Source: Flavobacteriales bacterium (GTDB lineage Bacteria > Bacteroidota > Bacteroidia > Flavobacteriales_E > Vicingaceae). Taken from it: a DNA stretch of 5,461 bases. Shown here piece after piece: positions 1 to 5,351 of this stretch. Both the position numbers and the translations under genes were made by a program. The stretch spans positions 16,390 to 21,850 of the forward strand of contig NVVI01000014.1 in assembly GCA_002402165.1 (NCBI GenBank), given 5' to 3'. Under the pieces are notes generated by a model. The model had not been told where the DNA came from, searched no databases, and worked only from the letters and a program-made list of their open reading frames with translations. How positions within the stretch are numbered: the stretch's first letter is position 1; each line of letters starts with the position of its first letter.

Positions 1-1052
1 TTTTTCTTTTTATGAAAGGTTTTACACAAGGTGTTGAACTTTCTGTTGGTTTAAAAGCTACATTCCATAGCGGAGCAATTTTACCTCACCGAAAAGAAGT
101 AAATGAAATAGTAGAAGGTAAAACACAAGCTTATGAGTTTTCTTTTTATAAATCTACTGTTGGTGAAAAAGCATGGCAACAGTTATATAATTACCCAAAA
201 TTAGGAGTTTCTGTTTTAGCTATAAATTTAGGAAATAGGCAAGAATTAGGTATGGGTTATGGGGTGTTTCCATTTATAGAAATTCCAATTAATAAAAGAA
301 AAGTTAACTGGCGTTTTAAAATTGGGTATGGTTTAGGATATATACAAAAACCGTTTAATCGAGAAACAAATTTTAAAAACATAGCCATTGGGTCTCATTT
401 TAATGCATTAATTTATGCAAACACGTTATGGTCTATTAAATTGAGTGATGCATTTAATATTTCTGCTGGGTTATCAATCATTCATTTTTCTAATGGTTCT
501 TTTTCTAGACCGAACCTGGGCATCAATATTTTTTCATTAAATACAGGATTATCTTATAATTTTGGAAAAAAGGAAGAACGTGTTGTAAGTGATTTAGAAG
601 AAAGACCTCATAAATGGACTAAAAAAGTAATAGTAGGTTTTGGTGTAAAAGAAATCCCGCCCGTAGGAGGCCCAAAATATTTTGTTTCAACTTACTCTTT
701 TAATTTTATTAAAGCTCGATCAGAAAAAAGTTCTTATGGTTTTGGAGCAGATGTGTTTTACAATACTTCTTTAACAGATTTAATTGCCAGAGATTCAAGC
801 AATACATCTAATGGATTGGATAATTTTAGGTTAGGATTAGTTGGAATTTATTCTTTTGATTTTGGCAGAATATCTTTTTTAATAGAGATGGGGGGGTATC
901 TGTTTTCAAACTATAAAGGAAATGGCTTAATTTACAATAGATTAGAAACCAGATTTGATGTAAGCGATAAATTATTTTTAAAGCTAGGAATGAAAACTCA
1001 TATTGTAGTCGCTGATTATATAGAGTTTGGCATTGGGTATAATTTTAATTAA
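1..1052 (+). CDS. Acyloxyacyl hydrolase (PagL-like lipid A 3-O-deacylase family), 5' partial
   Basis: Probable outer-membrane beta-barrel related to PagL, which removes the 3-O acyl chain from lipid A. Numbering from the first Met in the window (base 12), the family signature is HFSNGS at residues 158-163 followed by PNLGIN at 167-172. It holds the His and Ser of the PagL catalytic site (H158, S160). Many alternating hydrophobic/polar stretches fit beta-strands, and the chain ends in YNFN. The protein is about 346 residues, much longer than proteobacterial PagL, as is usual for Bacteroidota members with an extra C-terminal half. The reading frame stays open to the window edge (FLF precedes M1), and the first residues (MKGFTQG) look like the end of a signal peptide, so the true start probably lies upstream. 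The position matching the PagL catalytic Glu is Asn (N172). The stop overlaps the next start (TAATG). The family is fairly sure; deacylase activity is not. Confidence 0.82.
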   Translation, partial: FLFMKGFTQGVELSVGLKATFHSGAILPHRKEVNEIVEGKTQAYEFSFYKSTVGEKAWQQLYNYPKLGVSVLAINLGNRQELGMGYGVFPFIEIPINKRKVNWRFKIGYGLGYIQKPFNRETNFKNIAIGSHFNALIYANTLWSIKLSDAFNISAGLSIIHFSNGSFSRPNLGINIFSLNTGLSYNFGKKEERVVSDLEERPHKWTKKVIVGFGVKEIPPVGGPKYFVSTYSFNFIKARSEKSSYGFGADVFYNTSLTDLIARDSSNTSNGLDNFRLGLVGIYSFDFGRISFLIEMGGYLFSNYKGNGLIYNRLETRFDVSDKLFLKLGMKTHIVVADYIEFGIGYNFN

Positions 1053-1795
1053 TGAGGTTAAAACTAAAATATAAGTGGTTGTTTTTGTATGCTTTTTCAA
1101 TGGTGTTATTCTCCTGCGGAAAAGAATCTAGTTGTTTTAAAAGTACAGGAACAATAGTTAAGGAAGTCCGTGCTATATCTTCTGATATTTTAACAATAAA
1201 AACTGAAGATAATATTGATATTGTAATCACTCAAAGTACTGAAGCAAGTTTAACAATTGAAGGTGGAGAAAATCTATTACCTTACGTAAGTACGGATGTT
1301 TCGGGAAATGTATTGTCAATTTCTAGCGATAATAAATGCAGTTTGTTTAGAGATTATGATATACCAATAACAGTTTATTTATCGATACCGAATCTTACTA
1401 AAATAGATTATACAGGACAAGGTATAATTACTAGCACAAACACGCTTAATTTTCCTGATTTTCGATTCGAAACAAACACAGGAACGGGAAGTATTAATTT
1501 ACAATTAAATTCAACTAATGTTTCTGTAATACAACACACAGGGCCAGCAGACATTACATTAAGTGGAACTACTAATAACTTGTTTGCTTTTTTGGGAGAA
1601 ACGGGTTGGCAGCATCTTAATAATTTAGTGGCAAATGATGTACATGTAAATAATTCAGGATCAGGAGATATAATTGTTACGGCTAACAGTACATTGTTGG
1701 TTGAATTAAGTTACATTGGCAATATCGATTATTATGGAAACCCCACGGTAACTGTTAGCTCACATACAGGAAGTGGTCAGTTGAGAAAAAAATAA
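1052..1795 (+). CDS. DUF2807 / head-GIN domain lipoprotein
   Basis: Predicted lipoprotein of 247 residues. The N-terminus is basic, then a hydrophobic core, then the lipobox LFSC with the lipidated Cys at residue 22. Residues about 38-231 match the DUF2807 (head GIN, 'putative auto-transporter adhesin') pattern. It opens with EVRAISSDILTIKTEDN, where surface-exposed Gly/Asn turns begin, then has repeated short beta units with G-x-G-x-I type turns (GTGSINL near 144, GPADITL near 154, GSGDIIV near 203, GSGQL at the end). This pattern suggests a right-handed beta-helix. Its molecular role is not established in the family, and the 'adhesin' label is weak. The start codon shares one base with the stop of the acyloxyacyl hydrolase gene, so the two are probably translationally coupled and both are envelope proteins. 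Only one base separates its stop from that of the convergent gene on the other strand. Confidence 0.85.
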   Translation: MRLKLKYKWLFLYAFSMVLFSCGKESSCFKSTGTIVKEVRAISSDILTIKTEDNIDIVITQSTEASLTIEGGENLLPYVSTDVSGNVLSISSDNKCSLFRDYDIPITVYLSIPNLTKIDYTGQGIITSTNTLNFPDFRFETNTGTGSINLQLNSTNVSVIQHTGPADITLSGTTNNLFAFLGETGWQHLNNLVANDVHVNNSGSGDIIVTANSTLLVELSYIGNIDYYGNPTVTVSSHTGSGQLRKK

Positions 1796-1796
1796 T

Positions 1797-2363
1797 TTAT
1801 CTACCTAGTAAATCTTTTTTCAAATCTTTATCAGCGGGTTTGTCTCCTAACCAAATGCCAAATAGTGCTTTTTTAAATGTTAATCCTTTTATAATAGGTT
1901 GAATCTTTCCATTTTTAAAAATGACAGTTCCTTTGTTTGGGACATAGATAATGTCATAAATATCTTTTTTTTGTATTTCTTCTTTAGAGAAGACTTTTTT
2001 AAATTCATTAATTTCTTTACGAATTGCTTTTGTTTTTCCATCTGTGGCATTCTTAAAACCATCCTCTATTGCACTTGTCATTTTCTTGCTAGTAATTAAG
2101 GAAGATATAATCTGAATTTTAATAGCGGTATGTTCATCTCTATTGATAATTTCTGATGCACTATTCGTATTGTTTTTTAGGTAAAGAGCACAAGCATACA
2201 TATCCATCCATAATTTCTCTCGAACTCCAGCACCCTTTAGAGAAAGAACCGTTTTTCCAATCATTACTTTTTTTGGCATTGGAACTCCACCTACCGTTTT
2301 TTGGGCATTAATAATTCCAATTTGTGTCAGTGTAACAATAATGAGTATAAGCAAATTTTTCAT
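1797..2363 (-). CDS. Secreted chalcone isomerase-like protein
   Basis: Exported protein of 188 residues in the bacterial chalcone-isomerase-like family (Chalcone_3 type). A signal peptide covers residues 1-20, with likely cleavage at INA|QK, so it probably acts in the periplasm. The family core is GAGVREKLWMDMYACALYL (44-62); its R48 sits where plant chalcone isomerase carries its active-site Arg. The C-terminal motif GIWLGDKPAD (169-178), followed by a Lys/Asp-rich LLG end, is typical. No flavonoid pathway is expected in this organism. By analogy with the plant fatty-acid-binding relatives, a role in binding or processing a small hydrophobic ligand is possible but unproven. The start overlaps the last four bases of the YihY-family gene (ATGA), marking it as the last gene of the nadC transcript. 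Confidence 0.85.
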   Translation of the reverse strand: MKNLLILIIVTLTQIGIINAQKTVGGVPMPKKVMIGKTVLSLKGAGVREKLWMDMYACALYLKNNTNSASEIINRDEHTAIKIQIISSLITSKKMTSAIEDGFKNATDGKTKAIRKEINEFKKVFSKEEIQKKDIYDIIYVPNKGTVIFKNGKIQPIIKGLTFKKALFGIWLGDKPADKDLKKDLLGR

Positions 2364-3298
2364 GTTTTTTCTTTATTTAATTTATTTTCTTTAGCATGGC
2401 TAATACTTGCATTTAATTCAAACCCTATTAGCAAAACTAATGAATTAAAATATAGCCATAGCATTATAACCATAAGTGTGCCAATTGATCCATATACTTT
2501 ATTATAGCTGGAAAAATTGTTCACATAATAAGCAAATCCTGTTGAAAGTAGAATGCTCAATAAGGTTGCTAAAGTAGATCCTGCTGAAATAAATCGGAAT
2601 TTATTATTTTGAATATTGCCGTAATAATAAATCGATGATATCCCTAAGAAAAATAATAATAACAAAAGAATAAGCTTGCTTATTTTTAGCAGATAAATTG
2701 TTGCATTGTTTTCTAAATAGCCAGTATGTACCAACTGCATTGTAAAGGTTTCACTAAAAACAATTAAACCTATGGCTGTAACCATTAATAGTGTTAAAAT
2801 AGCAAGAAGCAAAAAGGATCTTAATCTTCGTTTTATATAACTACCTTTTTTAATCGCATGATAAGAATTGTTAAAGGCCATTATCATTGAATTTACGCCA
2901 TCACTTGCCAAATAAAGAGCAAATAAAAATCCAAATGAAAGCAGACCATCATTCTTAACAGTAAGAACTTCCTCTATTGTTGAGTTTGCTAATTCGTTTG
3001 CTTGTTGAGGTAAAATGCTTTGTATTAATGCTAATAGTTGTTCTCTGAAATTGTCTATTGGAATGTAAGGTATTAATGCAAATAAAAATATAATTGATGG
3101 AAATAAGGCCAAGAAAAACCTAAAAGCAAGAGAAGAAGCTCTCATTGTTAATGAGCTTTTTTGAATGCCCTGAACAAAAAAGATAACAACATCATAAATT
3201 GGTAATCCATCAAAGCCTGGAATAATTAACTTTTTTGATAAGTTTAAAGGTGCTTGAACTACCTTGGTTGACACTATTTTTTGTAATAATTTGTTCAA
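2360..3298 (-). CDS. YihY/virulence factor BrkB family inner-membrane protein
   Basis: Polytopic inner-membrane protein of 312 residues, formerly mis-annotated as ribonuclease BN. Six hydrophobic segments are visible at about 55-78, 118-140, 160-182, 201-225, 235-258 and 268-295. Family hallmarks are the pre-membrane region FDGLPIYDVVIFFVQGI (29-45), RASSLAFRFFLALFPSIIF (53-71), and KVYGSIGTLMVIMLWLY (257-273) followed by IGFELNA. The tail is short, charged and Lys-rich. The biochemical function is unknown; transport or envelope roles have been suggested for relatives. The start is TTG at 3298: an in-frame stop lies five codons upstream, and the first internal ATG (residue 52) would remove the conserved pre-membrane region. 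Only an ATT codon next to the TTG is an alternative. The gap to the nadC stop is 4 bases and the overlap with the next gene is 4 bases, so it is the middle gene of an operon. Confidence 0.9.
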   Translation of the reverse strand: MNKLLQKIVSTKVVQAPLNLSKKLIIPGFDGLPIYDVVIFFVQGIQKSSLTMRASSLAFRFFLALFPSIIFLFALIPYIPIDNFREQLLALIQSILPQQANELANSTIEEVLTVKNDGLLSFGFLFALYLASDGVNSMIMAFNNSYHAIKKGSYIKRRLRSFLLLAILTLLMVTAIGLIVFSETFTMQLVHTGYLENNATIYLLKISKLILLLLLFFLGISSIYYYGNIQNNKFRFISAGSTLATLLSILLSTGFAYYVNNFSSYNKVYGSIGTLMVIMLWLYFNSLVLLIGFELNASISHAKENKLNKEKT

Positions 3299-3302
3299 AA
3301 TT

Positions 3303-4139
3303 TCAGATAGCTTTTAAACTTAAGTCAATGCTATTAATTTGATGTGTTAATGCTCCAATAGAAATGTAATCAACCCCACATTCAGCATATTTTCTAATGG
3401 TTTTTTTCGTTATTCCACCAGAGGCTTCAGTTTCATATTTCCCATCAATTAAGCTGACAGCAGTTCGAATATCATCAAAAGAAAAATTATCAAGCATTAT
3501 TCTGTGAATTCCACCAATAACTAAAATTTCATTAAGTTCAGTTAAATTTCTTGCTTCAACCTCTATTTTTAATTTCTTATTATTTTTATTAAGATATTTT
3601 TGAGTTGAAGAAATGGCTTCTTTTATACCGCCAGCATAATCAATATGATTATCCTTTATCATAATCATGTCGTACAAGCCCATTCTGTGATTTGTACCCC
3701 CGCCTATTTTAACAGCCCATTTTTCAATTTCTCTCAGGCCGGGAGTTGTTTTTCGGGTATCTAATATTTTTGTGTTTAATCCGTCCAATAATTTAACATA
3801 GTTATTGGTGTTAGATGCAATTCCGCTCATTCGTTGCATGAAATTTAAAACCAATCGTTCTGCTTGTAGTATTGAATGGCTTGATCCTTCAACTATAAAA
3901 ACGATATCATTAATATTAACAATATTACCATCTGCTATAAGCTGTTTAAAGTTTAAAGAAGAGTCTATTTTTTTGAATATTTTTTTTGCCAATTCTACAC
4001 CAGCTATAATTCCTTTCTCTTTTACTAAAAGATGTGCTTTTCCAATAGCATTTCTCGGAATGCAAGAAAGAGAAGTATGGTCACCATCACCAATATCTTC
4101 TTTAATGGCAATGTCTATTAAATCATTAGTACAGTTCAT
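3303..4139 (-). CDS. nadC: Nicotinate-nucleotide pyrophosphorylase (carboxylating), quinolinate phosphoribosyltransferase
   Basis: Cytosolic enzyme that converts quinolinate and PRPP into nicotinate mononucleotide, CO2 and pyrophosphate, the committed entry to NAD in the de novo pathway. At 278 residues it has normal full length. Motifs in order: EDIGDGDHTS (14-23), ERLVLNFMQRMSGIA (94-108), DTRKTTPGLR (127-136), GGGTNHRMGLYD (146-157), IKDNH (161-165), EVE (193-195), MLDN (215-218), EASGGI (238-243) and GVDYISIGALTHQ (255-267). The substrate-binding basic residues R95, R129, K130, H151, R152 and K162, and acidic D217, are all present, so it should be active. nadA and nadB are not in the window. 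The ATG start puts EDIGDGD at the usual distance from the N-terminus. It is probably the first gene of a transcript with the YihY and chalcone-isomerase-like genes; a promoter-like element and a palindrome lie just upstream. Confidence 0.97.
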   Translation of the reverse strand: MNCTNDLIDIAIKEDIGDGDHTSLSCIPRNAIGKAHLLVKEKGIIAGVELAKKIFKKIDSSLNFKQLIADGNIVNINDIVFIVEGSSHSILQAERLVLNFMQRMSGIASNTNNYVKLLDGLNTKILDTRKTTPGLREIEKWAVKIGGGTNHRMGLYDMIMIKDNHIDYAGGIKEAISSTQKYLNKNNKKLKIEVEARNLTELNEILVIGGIHRIMLDNFSFDDIRTAVSLIDGKYETEASGGITKKTIRKYAECGVDYISIGALTHQINSIDLSLKAI

Positions 4140-4142
4140 AAG

Positions 4143-4156
4143 AAAGCAGTTGCTTT
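4143..4156. repeat. 14-bp palindrome in the nadC leader, candidate operator
   Basis: Perfect inverted repeat with 6-base arms, AAAGCA and TGCTTT, around a 2-base centre (GT). It lies directly before the nadC ATG and just downstream of the TAnnTTTG-like element, where a bound repressor could block transcription. No regulator is known for it from this window. A 6-base-arm palindrome can occur by chance in AT-rich DNA, so the functional claim is weak. Confidence 0.35.
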
Positions 4157-4158
4157 TA

Positions 4159-4166
4159 CAAAAATA
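4159..4166 (-). promoter_or_regulatory. Candidate -7 promoter element for nadC operon
   Basis: On the minus strand this reads TATTTTTG, an exact match to the Bacteroidota sigma-A -7 consensus TAnnTTTG, ending 19 bases before the nadC ATG. That position would give a short leader. No clear -33 TTG is seen at the expected spacing of about 19-21 bases, which lowers confidence. If real, nadC can be transcribed independently of the DUF4783 gene 65 bases upstream. Confidence 0.4.
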
Positions 4167-4204
4167 ATCTGTTTAAAATAGGAATGGATATAATTAAATG
4201 AAAT

Positions 4205-4588
4205 TTATTCGTCAGCTTCTATTTTCAATTCTAATATAGTAACCTTTTTATTTAATTCTTTATAAAGAATATAAGTTCTAAAATTACCTTTAGATGTTTT
4301 TAAATTCCCGATTGAATAATGGGAATTATTTTTAGAATTACCATTGTGTACGATTGTGAAATCGGAAGGTTTGTTCTTTAGGAAGAAAGTTTTTAAGATT
4401 AGTTTAGCTTGGGTGCTACTGTAAACCCCCTCATTATTAGGAATGCTTAAATCAACAGAACTTCCAAAGTATTTAGCAATTTCTGTTGAATTTCCTTTTT
4501 TGAAAGCTGATGCTAGACTATCGGAGATAGGAGTGGCATTCACAATTAATGCAAATGTTAAAAATAGTCCTATAAATATTTTTTTCAT
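4205..4588 (-). CDS. DUF4783 domain-containing exported protein
   Basis: Small exported protein of 127 residues. A signal peptide (MKKIFIGLFLTFALIVNA, 1-18) probably ends at A18, leaving a mature domain of about 109 residues that matches DUF4783, a Bacteroidota family with an NTF2-like alpha/beta shape. Visible landmarks are the SLASAFKKGNSTEIAKYFGSS helix region (24-44), VYSSTQAKLILKTFFLKNKP (55-74), and the strand-rich C-terminal half with HYSIGNLKTSKGNFRTYILYK (90-110). No catalytic residues are known and the function is unknown. It lies between divergent rlmH and co-directional nadC, from memory a recurring neighbourhood in Flavobacteriia. The 65-base gap to nadC leaves open whether they share a transcript. 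Confidence 0.87.
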   Translation of the reverse strand: MKKIFIGLFLTFALIVNATPISDSLASAFKKGNSTEIAKYFGSSVDLSIPNNEGVYSSTQAKLILKTFFLKNKPSDFTIVHNGNSKNNSHYSIGNLKTSKGNFRTYILYKELNKKVTILELKIEADE

Positions 4589-4627
4589 TTGTTAGTATTT
4601 TCAATATCGTAACAATTATCAAGCCAA

Positions 4628-4641
4628 TTTTCAGCTGTAAA
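4628..4641. repeat. Imperfect palindrome in the DUF4783/rlmH divergent region
   Basis: The 14-base sequence centred on CAGCTG has flanks TTT and AAA, with a single mismatched T/T pair on either side of the core. It lies between the divergent DUF4783 and rlmH genes, downstream of the minus-strand promoter-like element, in the predicted leader of DUF4783. It could be an operator or chance; there is no direct evidence of binding. Confidence 0.22.
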
Positions 4642-4665
4642 CAATCGTAAAATTAAAATCCGATT

Positions 4666-4673
4666 CAAAGGTA
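4666..4673 (-). promoter_or_regulatory. Candidate -7 promoter element for DUF4783 gene
   Basis: The minus strand reads TACCTTTG, an exact TAnnTTTG match. It lies 77 bases upstream of the DUF4783 ATG and 20 bases before the rlmH ATG on the other strand. The -33 region has only a TTTTC-like match, not a clean TTTG. If used, the leader would be about 70 bases. No equally good element was found for rlmH on the plus strand. Confidence 0.45.
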
Positions 4674-4693
4674 ATAATTTTTAAATTAGCGAT

Positions 4694-5164
4694 ATGAAAA
4701 TAAAGTTAATTGTAATAGGAAAAACAGATGAAAATTATTTAAAAGAAGGAATTAATAAATATACTTCTCGTTTAAAACATTACATAAATTTTGAATTGAA
4801 AGAGGTAGCTGATGTAAAAGTGGGTAAAAAATTAAATACTAACACACAAAAAGAAGCTGAAGGGAAAGAGATTATTAAACTAATTTCTAAATCAGCATTT
4901 GTAGTATTATTAGACGAGCAAGGGAAAGAGTATCATTCAATTAACTTCTCCCAATTTATACAGAAAAGAATGAATACTGGTATGGATTTAACTTTTGTGA
5001 TTGGTGGCCCTTTTGGTTTTTCTGAGGAGGTTTATAAAGCATCTGATGTAAAAATTGCCTTATCCCAAATGACTTTTTCTCATCAAATGGTTCGATTGTT
5101 TTTCACAGAACAACTTTATAGATCACTTACTATTTTAAAAGGTGAGAAATATCATCATAACTAA
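4694..5164 (+). CDS. rlmH: 23S rRNA (pseudouridine(1915)-N3)-methyltransferase
   Basis: SPOUT-family methyltransferase that uses S-adenosylmethionine to methylate N3 of pseudouridine 1915 in helix 69 of 23S rRNA, acting on assembled 70S ribosomes as a homodimer. At 156 residues it matches the normal length (about 155-160). Family motifs are MKIKLIVIGKT at the start, LDEQGKEYHS (73-82), the cofactor-binding loop FVIGGPFGFSEEV (101-113), and the trefoil-knot C-terminus LSQMTFSHQMVRL (123-135), EQLYRSLTILKGEKYHHN (139-156). The GGPFG loop is the Bacteroidota form of the more common GGAYG. All expected regions are intact. It is transcribed alone, divergent from the DUF4783 gene 105 bases away; no obvious promoter consensus or strong terminator is visible. 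Confidence 0.97.
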   Translation: MKIKLIVIGKTDENYLKEGINKYTSRLKHYINFELKEVADVKVGKKLNTNTQKEAEGKEIIKLISKSAFVVLLDEQGKEYHSINFSQFIQKRMNTGMDLTFVIGGPFGFSEEVYKASDVKIALSQMTFSHQMVRLFFTEQLYRSLTILKGEKYHHN

Positions 5165-5248
5165 CGGAGAATTTTCTCTAGAATTATAGGTTAATTTGGT
5201 GCAAAATAATGAGGTGCTGCAACCATAATTGCCATAAAATCGTCTATA

Positions 5249-5262
5249 TTTAGTTAACTAAA
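5249..5262. repeat. Perfect 14-bp palindrome upstream of the last gene
   Basis: TTTAGTTAACTAAA is a perfect, gapless palindrome centred on GTTAAC. It lies 85 bases after the rlmH stop and about 90 bases before the start of the partial exported protein. It is two bases away from a second, longer palindrome. It looks more like a dimeric-regulator site than a terminator, since it lacks a GC-rich stem, a loop and a T tract. Confidence 0.4.
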
Positions 5263-5264
5263 AC

Positions 5265-5286
5265 AAGTAAAAATTAATATTTACTT
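5265..5286. repeat. Near-perfect 22-bp palindrome upstream of the last gene
   Basis: The arms AAGTAAA and TTTACTT enclose the self-complementary core ATTAAT, with only one mismatched pair (A5272 against A5279). So 10 of 11 pairs match. It is AT-rich, which makes chance more likely, but the length and the adjacent perfect palindrome are notable. Possible roles are an operator for the downstream gene or a weak hairpin at the end of the rlmH transcript. Confidence 0.4.
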
Positions 5287-5316
5287 AATTTGTGTTATTT
5301 TTACCAAATTCTAAGA

Positions 5317-5324
5317 TATACTTG
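5317..5324 (+). promoter_or_regulatory. Weak candidate -7 element for the partial exported protein
   Basis: TATACTTG matches the TAnnTTTG consensus with one mismatch (C for T). A TTTG at 5289-5292 could serve as the -33 element, but the 24-base spacer is longer than usual. The element ends 27 bases before the ATG at 5352 and only 9 bases before the ATG at 5334, which favours the later start. Confidence 0.25.
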
Positions 5325-5351
5325 GAATTTTTTATGAAAAATTTAGAATTT

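Noticed and set aside
1045..1230. 61-codon open frame on the minus strand opposite the DUF2807 lipoprotein start
   Set aside because: It overlaps the lipoprotein signal peptide region on the other strand and shows no domain; a shadow frame.
2301..2507. 68-codon open frame on the plus strand across the YihY/chalcone-isomerase-like junction
   Set aside because: It is antisense to two well supported coding regions, with no family signature.
3805..4167. 120-codon open frame on the plus strand opposite nadC
   Set aside because: It lies almost entirely antisense to the strongly conserved nadC gene and its protein has no recognisable features; it is a shadow frame.
4643..4665. Stem AATCG/CGATT with a 13-base loop in the DUF4783 leader, considered as an RNA element
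   Set aside because: A 5-bp stem with a large AT loop is too weak to call a riboswitch or attenuator.
4675..4682. TAATTTTT upstream of rlmH as a plus-strand -7 element
   Set aside because: It lacks the final G of TAnnTTTG, has no -33 partner, and lies only 11 bases from the start codon; such strings are common in AT-rich DNA.
5167..5178. Inverted repeat GAGAA-TT-TTCTC just after the rlmH stop, considered as a terminator
   Set aside because: The 5-bp stem has a 2-base centre and no following T tract, so it cannot be supported as an intrinsic terminator.
5209..5253. Tiny Cys/His-rich reading frame of 14 codons (MRCCNHNC...) between rlmH and the last gene
   Set aside because: Too short and without start context or support; its stop lies inside the palindrome and the composition can arise by chance.
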